A DNA stretch of 52,749 nt from Pelomonas aquatica (GTDB lineage Bacteria; Pseudomonadota; Gammaproteobacteria; Burkholderiales; Burkholderiaceae_C). Of the stretch, positions 38,240 to 47,149 are shown one piece after another. The translations under genes were made by a program, and so were the position numbers. The stretch is from assembly GCF_026712205.1 (NCBI RefSeq), contig NZ_JAPPUW010000030.1, forward strand, positions 1-52,749, read 5' to 3'. The notes under the pieces are model-generated. The model was not told where the DNA came from and did not search any database. It saw nothing but the letters and a program-made list of their open reading frames with translations. Each line of letters starts with the position of its first letter. Within the stretch, counting starts at the first letter, position 1.

Positions 38240-40008
38240 TGACGGCAAAGATTTCGACCCGCAAGTTCGACGTGGTCATCGTCGGGGCCGGCGGCTCCGG
38301 CATGCGCGCCTCGCTGCAGCTGGCCCTGGCCGGCCTGAACGTGGCCGTGCTGTCCAAGGTCTTCCCGACCCGCTCGCACACCGTGGCCGCCCAGGGCGGC
38401 ATCGGCGCCTCGCTCGGCAATATGAGCGAGGACAACTGGCACTACCACTTCTTCGACACCGTCAAGGGCTCGGACTGGCTGGGCGACCAGGATGCCATCG
38501 AGTTCATGTGCCGCGAGGCGCCCAAGGTCGTCTACGAGCTTGAGCATTTCGGCATGCCCTTCGACCGCAATGCCGACGGCACCATCTACCAGCGCCCCTT
38601 CGGCGGCCACACGGCCAACTACGGCGAGAAGCCCGTGCAGCGCGCCTGCGCCGCGGCCGACCGCACCGGCCACGCACTGCTGCACACGCTCTACCAGCAG
38701 AACGTCAAGGCGCGCACGAACTTCTTCGTCGAGTGGATGGCGCTGGACATCATCCGCGACGCCGAGGGCGATGCCGTCGGCGTGACCGCGCTGGAGATGG
38801 AGACCGGCGAGGTCCACATCCTGCACGCCAAGACCGTGCTGCTGGCCACCGGCGGCGCCGGCCGCATCTTCGCGGCCAGCACCAATGCCTTCATCAACAC
38901 CGGCGACGGCCTGGGCATGGCGGCGCGCGCCGGCATCCCGCTGGAAGACATGGAGTTCTGGCAGTTCCACCCCACCGGCGTGGCCGGCGCGGGCGTGCTG
39001 CTGACCGAAGGCTGCCGCGGCGAAGGCGCCATCCTGCGCAACAGCAACGGCGAGCGCTTCATGGAGCGCTATGCGCCGACGCTGAAGGACCTGGCGCCGC
39101 GCGACTTCGTCTCGCGCTCGATGGACCAGGAGATCAAGGAAGGTCGCGGCTGCGGTCCCAACAAGGACTATGTGCTGCTCGACATGACCCACCTGGGCGC
39201 CGAGACGATTGCCAAGCGCCTGCCGTCGGTGCTGGAGATCGGCCACAACTTTGCCAACGTCGACATCACGAAGGAACCCATCCCCGTTGTGCCGACCATC
39301 CACTACCAGATGGGTGGCATCCCGACGAACGTCCACGGCCAGGTGGTCGTGCCGAAGAACGGCAAGCCCAACGACATCATCAACGGCCTCTACGCCGTCG
39401 GCGAGTGCTCCTGCGTGTCGGTGCACGGCGCCAACCGCCTGGGCACCAACTCGCTGCTCGACCTGGTCGTCTTCGGCCGCGCCGCGGGCAACCACATCGT
39501 CGACTTCAACCTGAAGAACAAGTCCCACAAGGACCTACCCAAGGACGCCGCCGACAAGACCCTGGCCCGCCTCGCGCGCCTGGAGTCGGCCACCAACGGC
39601 GAATACGCGCAGAACGTCGCCAACGACATCCGCTCGACGATGCAGAAGCATGCCGGCGTGTTCCGCACGCAGGCGTCGCTGGACGAAGGCGTTGCCAAGA
39701 TCAAGGAAGTCGCCGCACGCGTCGGTGGCATCGGCCTGAAGGACAAGTCCAAGGTCTTCAACACCGAGCGTGTCGAAGCGCTGGAAGTCGAGAACCTCAT
39801 CGAGGCCGCCAAGGCCACGATGATCTCGGCCGCCGCCCGCCCCGAGAGCCGTGGTGCCCATGCGCACAACGACTACCCCAACCGCGACGACGCGAACTGG
39901 ATGAAGCACACGCTGTGGTACTCCGAAGGCAACCGCCTGGACTACAAGCCCGTGAATCTCCAGCCGCTGACGGTTGAGTCTGTTCCGCCGAAGGTCCGGA
40001 CATTCTGA
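38239..40008 (+). CDS. sdhA: Succinate dehydrogenase flavoprotein subunit
   Basis: Catalytic flavoprotein of complex II, 589 residues. It has the dinucleotide fold VIVGAGGSGMRA, the covalent-FAD motif TRSHTVAAQGG with H47, the substrate/FAD segment HPTGVAGAGVLLTEGCRGEGA and HGANRLGTNSLLDLVVFGRAAG. SdhE, encoded two genes downstream, would attach the flavin. The sdhB start follows after a 68-base gap holding a hairpin, unlike the tight spacing elsewhere in the operon. Confidence 0.97.
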   Translation: MTAKISTRKFDVVIVGAGGSGMRASLQLALAGLNVAVLSKVFPTRSHTVAAQGGIGASLGNMSEDNWHYHFFDTVKGSDWLGDQDAIEFMCREAPKVVYELEHFGMPFDRNADGTIYQRPFGGHTANYGEKPVQRACAAADRTGHALLHTLYQQNVKARTNFFVEWMALDIIRDAEGDAVGVTALEMETGEVHILHAKTVLLATGGAGRIFAASTNAFINTGDGLGMAARAGIPLEDMEFWQFHPTGVAGAGVLLTEGCRGEGAILRNSNGERFMERYAPTLKDLAPRDFVSRSMDQEIKEGRGCGPNKDYVLLDMTHLGAETIAKRLPSVLEIGHNFANVDITKEPIPVVPTIHYQMGGIPTNVHGQVVVPKNGKPNDIINGLYAVGECSCVSVHGANRLGTNSLLDLVVFGRAAGNHIVDFNLKNKSHKDLPKDAADKTLARLARLESATNGEYAQNVANDIRSTMQKHAGVFRTQASLDEGVAKIKEVAARVGGIGLKDKSKVFNTERVEALEVENLIEAAKATMISAAARPESRGAHAHNDYPNRDDANWMKHTLWYSEGNRLDYKPVNLQPLTVESVPPKVRTF

Positions 40009-40017
40009 TGAATTTGC

Positions 40018-40055
40018 GGGACAGACCGCCCGAGCGAAGCGAGTAGCTCTGTCCC
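40018..40055. repeat. Hairpin element between sdhA and sdhB
   Basis: Perfect eight-base arms GGGACAGA (40018-40025) and TCTGTCCC (40048-40055) enclose 22 bases containing CGAGCGAAGCGAG. There is no T-run, so it is not a standard terminator. It resembles an interspersed palindromic unit inserted into the operon. It could stabilise the upstream sdhCDA message or lower sdhB expression. Confidence 0.6.
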
Positions 40056-40076
40056 CAACTGACTAGGAACTGATTC

Positions 40077-40778
40077 ATGAAGCGCACCTTCCAGATCTAC
40101 CGCTACGACCCCGACAAGGACGCCAAGCCCTACATGCAGACCCTCGAGGTCGAGCTGGACGGCCATGAGCGCATGCTGCTCGACGCCCTGGTCAAGCTGA
40201 AGGCGGTCGACCCGACGCTGTCCTTCCGCCGCTCCTGCCGCGAGGGCGTCTGCGGCTCGGATGCGATGAACATCAACGGCAAGAACGGCCTGGCCTGCCT
40301 GACCAACATGCGGACCCTGCCGGGCACCATCGTGCTCAAGCCGCTGCCGGGCCTGCCCGTCGTGCGCGACCTCATCGTCGACATGACGCAGTTCTTCAAG
40401 CAGTACCACTCGATCAAGCCCTATCTCGTCAACGACAACCCGCCGCCCGAGAAGGAGCGCCTGCAGTCGCCCGTCGAGCGCGAGGAGCTGGACGGTCTGT
40501 ACGAGTGCATCCTCTGCGCGAGCTGCTCGACGAGCTGCCCGAGCTTCTGGTGGAACCCCGACAAGTTCGTCGGCCCGGCCGGCCTGCTGCAGGCTTATCG
40601 ATTCATCGCCGACAGCCGCGACGAAGCGACAGCCGAACGCCTGGACAACCTCGAAGACCCGTACCGCCTGTTCCGCTGCCACACCATCATGAACTGCGTC
40701 GATGTCTGCCCGAAGGGGCTCAATCCGACCAAAGCGATCGGCAAGATCAAGGAACTGATGGTCCGCCGCGCGGTCTGA
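40077..40778 (+). CDS. sdhB: Succinate dehydrogenase iron-sulfur subunit
   Basis: A 233-residue electron-transfer subunit with the plant-ferredoxin [2Fe-2S] cysteines in [16 protein letters not shown] and GLAC, and the [4Fe-4S]/[3Fe-4S] cysteines in [12 protein letters not shown] and [17 protein letters not shown]. It passes electrons from SdhA to the quinone site. AGGAA precedes the ATG. It is followed after four bases by sdhE. Confidence 0.97.
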   Translation: MKRTFQIYRYDPDKDAKPYMQTLEVELDGHERMLLDALVKLKAVDPTLSFRRSCREGVCGSDAMNINGKNGLACLTNMRTLPGTIVLKPLPGLPVVRDLIVDMTQFFKQYHSIKPYLVNDNPPPEKERLQSPVEREELDGLYECILCASCSTSCPSFWWNPDKFVGPAGLLQAYRFIADSRDEATAERLDNLEDPYRLFRCHTIMNCVDVCPKGLNPTKAIGKIKELMVRRAV

Positions 40779-40782
40779 TGCG

Positions 40783-41055
40783 ATGACGGAAGTGGCAGCC
40801 CCGATGATCGACGAACGCGCGCTGTCCAAGCTGCGCTGGCGCTGCCGTCGGGGCCTGCTCGAGAACGACCTGTTCATCGAGCGCTACTTCAATCGCAAGG
40901 GCGAGCATGTCAGCGTGACGCAGGCCGAGGGCCTGACCGCGCTGATGGACCTGGCCGACAACGACCTTCTCGAGCTCCTGCTGCGCCGCAAGGAGCCCAG
41001 TGGTGAAATCGACACCGCTGCGGTGCGCGAGGTTCTTGCCGAGCTGCGCACCTGA
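40783..41055 (+). CDS. sdhE: FAD assembly factor SdhE
   Basis: A 90-residue succinate dehydrogenase assembly factor that promotes covalent FAD attachment to SdhA. It carries the diagnostic RGxxE motif (RRGLLEND, R23-G24-E27), followed by the helical [18 protein letters not shown] segment. Its position between sdhB and gltA is the standard betaproteobacterial arrangement. Confidence 0.93.
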   Translation: MTEVAAPMIDERALSKLRWRCRRGLLENDLFIERYFNRKGEHVSVTQAEGLTALMDLADNDLLELLLRRKEPSGEIDTAAVREVLAELRT

Positions 41056-41089
41056 CCGAAAAGCTTTTCAAAACCCAAAGGACCGCACC

Positions 41090-42400
41090 ATGACCCCGTC
41101 CGACGTGAAAGCCACCCTGTCGTTCTCCGACGGCAGCCCCTCGATGGACCTGCCCCTGTACAAGGGCACGATCGGTCCCGATGTCATCGACATCCGCAAG
41201 CTCTACGGCCAGACCGGCAAGTTCACGTACGACCCCGGCTTCCTGAGCACGGCGTCGTGCAACTCGACCATCACCTACATCGATGGCGACAAGGGCGAGC
41301 TGCTGTACCGCGGCTACCCCATCGAGCAGCTCGCGGTGAACTGCGACTACCTCGAGACCTGCTATCTGCTGCTGTACGGAGAGCTGCCCAACGAGGCCCA
41401 GAAGGCCAGCTTCGAAGACCGTGTGATGCACCACACCATGGTCAACGAGCAGATGCAGTTCTTCCTGCGCGGCTTCCGCCGCGACGCCCACCCGATGGCC
41501 GTCATGACGGGCCTGGTGGGTGCGATGTCGGCCTTCTATCACGACAGCACGGACATCAATAACCCCGAGCACCGCGAGATCGCGGCGATCCGCCTGATCG
41601 CCAAGATGCCCACGCTGGTGGCCATGGCCTACAAGTACACGATCGGCCAGCCCTACATCTACCCGAAGAACGACCTCAGCTACGCCGGCAACTTCATGCG
41701 CATGATGTTTGCCACGCCCTGCGAGGACTACAAGCCCAACGACGTGCTGGTGCGCGCGATGGACCGCATCTTCACGCTGCACGCCGACCACGAGCAGAAC
41801 GCGTCGACCTCGACCGTGCGCCTGTGCGGTTCGTCGGGCACCAACCCGTTCGCGGCCATCGCGGCCGGCGTGGCCTGCCTGTGGGGCCCCGCCCACGGCG
41901 GCGCCAACGAGGCCTGCCTGAACATGCTCTACGACATCCAGAAGCAGGGTGGCGTGGCGCGCATCGGCGACTTCATCGGCAAGGTCAAGGACAAGAACTC
42001 CGGCGTCAAGCTGATGGGCTTCGGCCACCGCGTCTACAAGAACTACGACCCGCGCGCCAAGCTGATGCGCGAGACCTGCCACGAGGTGCTCAACGAGCTC
42101 GGCCTGCACGACGACCCGCTGTTCAAGCTGGCCATGGAGCTCGAGAAGATCGCGCTGGAAGACGAATACTTCGTCGCCCGCAAGCTCTACCCGAACGTCG
42201 ACTTCTACTCGGGCATCGTGCAGCGCGCCATCGGCATCCCGGTGCCGCTGTTCACCGCCATCTTCGCGCTGGCCCGCACGGTCGGCTGGATCGCCCAGCT
42301 CAATGAGATGATCGGCGACCCCGAGTACAAGATCGGCCGCCCGCGCCAGCTCTTCGTCGGCGCCACCGCGCGCGACGTCAAGCCCATCGCCCAGCGTTGA
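41090..42400 (+). CDS. gltA: Citrate synthase (type II, GltA)
   Basis: A 436-residue citrate synthase condensing oxaloacetate and acetyl-CoA. The length and the N-terminal extension ahead of the catalytic core fit the hexameric, NADH-sensitive Gram-negative type. Catalytic segments are [14 protein letters not shown], the His-bearing [12 protein letters not shown] and [14 protein letters not shown], with the catalytic Asp in the C-terminal part. AAAGGA lies upstream of ATG 41090. Last gene of the sdh operon; a strong terminator follows. Confidence 0.97.
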   Translation: MTPSDVKATLSFSDGSPSMDLPLYKGTIGPDVIDIRKLYGQTGKFTYDPGFLSTASCNSTITYIDGDKGELLYRGYPIEQLAVNCDYLETCYLLLYGELPNEAQKASFEDRVMHHTMVNEQMQFFLRGFRRDAHPMAVMTGLVGAMSAFYHDSTDINNPEHREIAAIRLIAKMPTLVAMAYKYTIGQPYIYPKNDLSYAGNFMRMMFATPCEDYKPNDVLVRAMDRIFTLHADHEQNASTSTVRLCGSSGTNPFAAIAAGVACLWGPAHGGANEACLNMLYDIQKQGGVARIGDFIGKVKDKNSGVKLMGFGHRVYKNYDPRAKLMRETCHEVLNELGLHDDPLFKLAMELEKIALEDEYFVARKLYPNVDFYSGIVQRAIGIPVPLFTAIFALARTVGWIAQLNEMIGDPEYKIGRPRQLFVGATARDVKPIAQR

Positions 42401-42432
42401 CGCACGGCTGATCGGCTCACCGCCTTACCGCG

Positions 42433-42466
42433 AACCCCTCGGTCGACGCCGAGGGGTTTTTTATTT
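42433..42466 (+). terminator. Rho-independent terminator of the sdh-gltA operon
   Basis: An eight-base GC-rich stem CCCCTCGG/CCGAGGGG (42435-42442 with 42449-42456), extended by AA/TT pairs, has the loop TCGACG. It is followed by TTTTTTATTT. Among the best intrinsic terminators in the window. Confidence 0.93.
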
Positions 42467-42475
42467 GGAGACCCG

Positions 42476-43393
42476 ATGCCTGCACCAGAGATCCTCGTCC
42501 TCGGCAGCGTCAACCGCGACCTCATCGTGCATGCGCCGCGCCTGCCCCTGCCGGGCGAGACGCTGCGCGGCCAGCGCTTCGGCTCCTGCCTGGGCGGCAA
42601 GGGCGCCAACCAGGCGGTGGCGGCGGCGCGCCTCGGCGCGCGCGTAGCGCTCGCGGCTCGCGTGGGCCTGCTGGAGAACGGCGCGACGATGGTGGAACAG
42701 CTGAAAGGCGAGGGCGTCGACACCCGCGCCATCGCCCAGCCGGCCGACGAGGTGCCGGGCGTCGCGCTGATCGTCGTCGGCGCCGAGGACGCCGAGAACC
42801 AGATCGTCACCGTGGCCGGCTCCAATGGCACGCTGCCGCTGGAGCAGGTCGAGGCCTTGCAACTCGACGGCCTGCGCTGGCTGGTGGCCCAGCAGGAGCT
42901 GCCGCTGCAAAGCGTCGCCCGTGCCTTCGAGCGCGCCCACGCGGCCGGCGTGAAGACGCTGCTGAACGCCGCCCCCTTCCGGCCCGGCTGCGAGGCCCTG
43001 CTGCCCCACGTCGACCTGCTCGTCGTCAACGCGCTGGAGGCCCAGGCCCTGGTGACGACCTTGGGCGGCGGCGCGGCCGATGCCGAATCCCTGGCCCGGG
43101 CGCTGCGCGCCCAAGGCCCGGCGGCCGTCCTCGTGTCCCTGGGTTCTGAGGGCCTGTGCTGGGTCGACGCCGAGGGCAGCCGCCGCGTGCCCGCCCGCAT
43201 GGTCAAGGCCGTCGACACCGTCGGTGCCGGCGACACCCTGGTCGGCGCCCTCGTCACGGCGTTGGCGGAAGGCCGGCCCATCGCCGGCGCGCTCGCCTTT
43301 GCCCAGGCGGCCGCGAGCCTCGCGGTGTCGCGCCCCGGCGTGCAGGACGCGATGCCGCGCCGCGAAGAAGTCGAGTCACTGCTCAAGAACTGA
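42476..43393 (+). CDS. rbsK: PfkB-family sugar kinase, ribokinase type
   Basis: A 305-residue carbohydrate kinase. The PfkB signatures are SVNRDLIVH and GGKGANQAVAAARLG near the N-terminus (substrate clamp), and DTVGAGDTLVGAL (anion hole and catalytic Asp) near the C-terminus. Ribokinase-like length and motifs favour ribose, but no ribose transporter or regulator is nearby. The downstream gene acts on methylthioadenosine/adenosylhomocysteine, so a nucleoside- or methylthioribose-derived sugar is a possible alternative. Ribosome binding site GGAG is seven bases before the ATG. Confidence 0.85.
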   Translation: MPAPEILVLGSVNRDLIVHAPRLPLPGETLRGQRFGSCLGGKGANQAVAAARLGARVALAARVGLLENGATMVEQLKGEGVDTRAIAQPADEVPGVALIVVGAEDAENQIVTVAGSNGTLPLEQVEALQLDGLRWLVAQQELPLQSVARAFERAHAAGVKTLLNAAPFRPGCEALLPHVDLLVVNALEAQALVTTLGGGAADAESLARALRAQGPAAVLVSLGSEGLCWVDAEGSRRVPARMVKAVDTVGAGDTLVGALVTALAEGRPIAGALAFAQAAASLAVSRPGVQDAMPRREEVESLLKN

Positions 43394-43414
43394 ATCCCAC
43401 AAGGAGAAGACAAG

Positions 43415-44725
43415 ATGTCCCAGACCCTGCTGCTGCCCCGCTGGCTGCTGACGATGAAGCCCGGCGAAGACACGCTGGAGCACCACGCCCTGCTGATCGA
43501 CGGCGAGCGCATCGCCGCCATCGGCCCGCGCGACGAGCTGATCGCTCAGCACCCGCAAGCCGCGCGCGTCGAGCTGCCCGAGCAGATCCTCATCCCCGGC
43601 CTCATCAACGGCCATGCCCACTCGGCCATGACCCTGCTGCGCGGCGTCGCCGACGACGTGCCGCTGATGGACTGGCTGCAGAACCACATCTGGCCGCTGG
43701 AGAAGCGCTGGGTCAGCGAGGACTGGACCTATCTCGGCTCCAGGCTCGCGGCGGCCGAAGGCCTGCGCAGCGGCACGACCTATATCAACGACATGTACTT
43801 CTTCCCGACCGCGATGGCCCGCGCCGCCGTGGACTCGGGCGTGCGTGCCGCCGTGTCGATGAACGTCATCGACTTCCCCACCGGCTATGCCTCGGGCCCG
43901 GACGACTACATCGCCAAGGGCGTGGCCGCATACGAGCAGTACAAGGGCGAGAAGCTGCTGGACTGGACCAGCGCGCCGCACGCGCCCTACACGGTGTCGG
44001 ACGAGACCTTCGTCAAGCTGCGCGATCTGGCCGAGAAGCTGGACATCCAGATGCACTGCCACATCCACGAGACGGCGGGCGAGGTCAGCGACGGCCTCAA
44101 GGCCCATGGCGTGCGCCCCATCGAGCGCCTGGACCGGCTGGGCCTGTTCAACGAACGCATGATCGCCGTGCACATGGTCCACCTGAACGAGGCCGAGATC
44201 GAGCTGATGGCCAGCAAGGGCGTGCACCTGGTGCACAACCCCAACTCCAACCTCAAGCTGGCCTCGGGCGTGATGCCGTTGAAGGCGCTGGCGGCCGCGG
44301 GCGTCAACACCCTCCTCGGCACGGACGGCGCTGCGTCCAACAACCGCCTGGACATGTTCGGCGAGATCCGCTCGGCCGCGCTGCTGGCCAAGGGCATCAG
44401 CGGCGACCCGACGGTGGCCTCGGCGCGCACCGCGCTGGAGATGGCCACACTCCGCGCCGCCAAGGCCATGGGCCGCGCCGATGACCTCGGCTCGCTGGAG
44501 GTTGGCAAGCTGGCCGACTGCGTGGCCGTGTCGCTGGACAGCCTCGAATGCCAGCCGGTCTACAACGCCGCCGCCCAGCTCGTCTACGTGGCGGGCCGCG
44601 AGCATGTCAGCAACGTCTGGATCGGCGGCCGCCAGGTGCTGCGCGAGCGCCAGCCGACGACCCTCGACGTGCCGGCCCTGCTGGCGGAAGTGCGCGACGT
44701 CGTCGGCCGCATGCAGTCCGCCTAG
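43415..44725 (+). CDS. mtaD: 5-methylthioadenosine/S-adenosylhomocysteine deaminase (amidohydrolase)
   Basis: A 436-residue TIM-barrel amidohydrolase of the TRZ/ATZ branch. Metal ligands are visible as H67 and H69 (NGHAHSAM), the HCHIHETAGE motif, and the catalytic Asp in LGTDGAASNN. The family deaminates MTA and SAH to the inosine forms in methionine and methyl-group salvage; guanine or chlorohydrolase activities occur in relatives. AAGGAG is well placed before the ATG, 21 bases after the kinase stop, so the two form an operon. A perfect terminator follows. Confidence 0.87.
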   Translation: MSQTLLLPRWLLTMKPGEDTLEHHALLIDGERIAAIGPRDELIAQHPQAARVELPEQILIPGLINGHAHSAMTLLRGVADDVPLMDWLQNHIWPLEKRWVSEDWTYLGSRLAAAEGLRSGTTYINDMYFFPTAMARAAVDSGVRAAVSMNVIDFPTGYASGPDDYIAKGVAAYEQYKGEKLLDWTSAPHAPYTVSDETFVKLRDLAEKLDIQMHCHIHETAGEVSDGLKAHGVRPIERLDRLGLFNERMIAVHMVHLNEAEIELMASKGVHLVHNPNSNLKLASGVMPLKALAAAGVNTLLGTDGAASNNRLDMFGEIRSAALLAKGISGDPTVASARTALEMATLRAAKAMGRADDLGSLEVGKLADCVAVSLDSLECQPVYNAAAQLVYVAGREHVSNVWIGGRQVLRERQPTTLDVPALLAEVRDVVGRMQSA

Positions 44726-44730
44726 GAAAA

Positions 44731-44760
44731 AGGCCCGCCTCTGCAAGCAGAGGCGGGCCT
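44731..44760. terminator. Bidirectional terminator between mtaD and the DUF5666 gene
   Basis: A 14-base perfect arm pair (AGGCCCGCCTCTGC with its complement, 44731-44744 and 44747-44760). A-runs on the left make a T-run on the minus strand (CCTTTTTCC). It serves convergent genes on both sides. Confidence 0.88.
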
Positions 44761-44772
44761 GTCGTCCGGCGA

Positions 44773-44807
44773 CTCCCGCCGGTCCGGCCTTGCCGGCCAG
44801 CCGGGAG
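44773..44807. other. Branched GC hairpin downstream of the DUF5666 gene
   Basis: Outer arms CTCCCG (44773-44778) and CGGGAG (44802-44807) enclose an inner CCGGC/GCCGG stem. No T-run. It is probably a second structural element in the convergent transcription-end region. Confidence 0.45.
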
Positions 44808-44841
44808 CGCCCGGGCCGGCGACGCCGGTCCCGCATGTCCG

Positions 44842-46776
44842 TCAACCGGGCATGAAGTGGATGACCTTGGCGATCAGCACGCCGTCCTTCACGATGCCCT
44901 TGATCTCGACCTTGGCGCCGCTGGCGAGCTTGCTCGCATCGCCGTCGATGAACTTCACGTCGGTGCCGGAGGCGTCGATCTTCTGGCTGCCGACCTTGAA
45001 GTCCGCGCTGCTGACGAAGTCGCCGATCAGGCCGCTCAGGTAGACGTAGTTGGCACCGCTGGGATCCTTCTCAGGCCTCTGCAGCTCGATCGCGACCGCG
45101 GTCAGCGTCGTGCTGCCGCTGTTCGTCATCACATAGGCCTTGATGCTCACGCGCGAGCCGTTCGTCACGTCGGTCAGCTTCGTGCCGGCCGGCAGCAGTT
45201 GCGTGTTGGGGCCGATCTGGACGACGTAGCTGCCGATCTTCAGGCTCTGCGTCGTCACGTCATGCACGATGCCGGAGAAGCCGATGACCTTGGTCGCACC
45301 CGGCGTGGTGGAGTTCAGCATCACCTTCGTGGCGGTGAAGACGCCGGTCGCCGTCGAGAAGCTGCCCTCGACGCTGACCGCGGTGCCGGCCGTCAGGCTG
45401 GCCAGCGACTTGCCGTCCGGGCTGACCTTGGTCGTCGCGCTCCACTGCACCTTGGTGCCGAGCAGCGTGAAGGTCTTGGCGGCGGCGTCCACGGCGCTGA
45501 TCTCGCCGGCCAGGCGCTGCGGCTTGTCGGCCGGCGGCGGCTGCACGGCGATCTCGGCGGCGCGCACGCCGGTCGGCGTCAGCTGGCCCGTGACCTGCAC
45601 CCAGGCGCCGGTCGCGAGGTCGGCCGCGCTGCCCTTCGTGAACTTGGCCTGGCTGCCGTCGACGATGGTGCCCCGCAGCGTGAAGTTGGCGAGCGACACG
45701 TAGTCGGTGATCTGGCCGACCAGCAGCGCCTTGACGGCGGTGTCGTTCTTGAAGACCTTCAGCGAGGCGGCCTTCAGCACGCCGTTGCTCAGGCTGCCCT
45801 GGACCAGCGCATGGGCGCCGTTGACGACGTCGGCCACCGTCGTGCCGTCCTTCAGCGTGGCGCCGCTCGCGTCCACCTGCAGGTCGCCGACGCGCAGCGA
45901 GGCCAGGCTCTTGAACTGGCTGATCGGGCCGCCGACCGTGACGTTGACCGTGTCCGGCAGCTTGCGCGCCTTGACCTCGACGACGCTGGCGTTCATCACC
46001 GTCTTGCCGCCGCTCGCGGTCGGCGCCTTGGTCGCGACGATGCTGACGAGCTTGTCCTTCTCGATGACCGCGCCGGTCGGCAGCAGCTTGGCCTGGCCGT
46101 AGTCGACGGTGACCGCCGTGTTGCCGGCCAGCGTGAAGGTCTTGGCCGTCGCGTCCACGCTCTGCACCGCGCCGCTGAGGCGGAACACCTCGGTGCCGTC
46201 CACGGCCTTGCGCTCGATGCGCGTGGCCGTGATGCTGCCGTCGCTGGCCACCGTGCCGCTGACCCTGACGAGGTCGCCCGCGACCAGTTGCGACAGGCTG
46301 GTGAAGCCCTCGAACACGGTCGGCACCTGGGCCGTCGTGCTGGTCTTGATGGTCTGGCCGAACACGGTCAGCGTGCCGGCCGTCGCGTCCACCGCGCCGA
46401 CGCTGCCGACCAGCGCGAAGTGCACGACGACGTTTTGCAGCACGCCGTTCTTGACTTCGGCCTGCACGTGCATGCCGGTGTGCAGGTCGCCGAGCGTGCC
46501 CGGCGTCTGCACGTCGGGGTGGTGCGCGAACGCGACCTTGGCGACGCTGTCGTCGAAGCGCTGGCCGTCGATGACGACGCTGCCGAAGCCGGTGATGGTG
46601 CCGTCCACGACGGCGGCGATGCTGGCGTCGGGCGCCGACGCGGGCGGCGTGGCCGGCGTGGCGGACGCATTGTTCCCTCCGCTCCCGCCGCCACCGCAGG
46701 CGACGAGCACGGCGGCGCTGAGCACGCAGGCGAGGGCGCTCAGCCCCGACTGCAAATGTTGCTTGAGTTGTTTCAT
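44842..46776 (-). CDS. Large lipoprotein of repeated DUF5666 domains
   Basis: A 644-residue surface or periplasmic lipoprotein. The signal ends in lipobox LVAC, followed by a Gly/Ser-rich linker GGGGSGG. The rest is about eight copies of a small beta-domain of roughly 70 residues. Each starts with a motif such as GTITGFGSVVIDG, GSVGAVDATAGTLTVFG, GAVQSVDATAKTFTLAG, GEISAVDAAAKTFTLLG or GLIGDFVSSADFKVGS. DUF5666 domains are thought to adopt an OB-like fold; their function is unknown. It stands alone between terminators and the divergent purL. Confidence 0.85.
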   Translation of the reverse strand: MKQLKQHLQSGLSALACVLSAAVLVACGGGGSGGNNASATPATPPASAPDASIAAVVDGTITGFGSVVIDGQRFDDSVAKVAFAHHPDVQTPGTLGDLHTGMHVQAEVKNGVLQNVVVHFALVGSVGAVDATAGTLTVFGQTIKTSTTAQVPTVFEGFTSLSQLVAGDLVRVSGTVASDGSITATRIERKAVDGTEVFRLSGAVQSVDATAKTFTLAGNTAVTVDYGQAKLLPTGAVIEKDKLVSIVATKAPTASGGKTVMNASVVEVKARKLPDTVNVTVGGPISQFKSLASLRVGDLQVDASGATLKDGTTVADVVNGAHALVQGSLSNGVLKAASLKVFKNDTAVKALLVGQITDYVSLANFTLRGTIVDGSQAKFTKGSAADLATGAWVQVTGQLTPTGVRAAEIAVQPPPADKPQRLAGEISAVDAAAKTFTLLGTKVQWSATTKVSPDGKSLASLTAGTAVSVEGSFSTATGVFTATKVMLNSTTPGATKVIGFSGIVHDVTTQSLKIGSYVVQIGPNTQLLPAGTKLTDVTNGSRVSIKAYVMTNSGSTTLTAVAIELQRPEKDPSGANYVYLSGLIGDFVSSADFKVGSQKIDASGTDVKFIDGDASKLASGAKVEIKGIVKDGVLIAKVIHFMPG

Positions 46777-47149
46777 CCGGAACTGCCTTTGATGTTGGTG
46801 GCCCAAGGGGCACGTGGCTGGCGACTGCGCAGGCCCTGGAAGGGTCGCGCAATCAGTGTGCCGAGCCACTCGGTCGGCCGTATGAAGAGCCGTTTCGAGT
46901 TGTATCAATACCCCCCTTCGGGCCGTGAGCAAAGTCACGGACATCGCCAGCCGGCCGATAAGCGGCCGGACTGCCGTCTTGAACGGCGCGTGCTTTGCGA
47001 CCCGGGGATTCGTCCCGCGGACCGTGCTGGACGGCCCGTCGGCGAGGGCCTCAGTAGAATCCCGCCGGTCCGCGCCGCCCCGTCAGCCGGGGCGGTTCTT
47101 CTTCGCGATCCGCGTGCCTCGCGCCGCGCCCAGCCCTCTTTCGGATTCC
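46777..47149. other. Divergent region between the DUF5666 gene and purL
   Basis: 373 bases with no supportable gene. The purL side carries a seven-base hairpin (CCGCCCC/GGGGCGG, 47075-47095) followed by TTCTTCTTC, terminator-like and 54 bases before the purL start. This suggests attenuation or a leader-RNA stop. No PurR-type operator was recognised. Confidence 0.45.
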
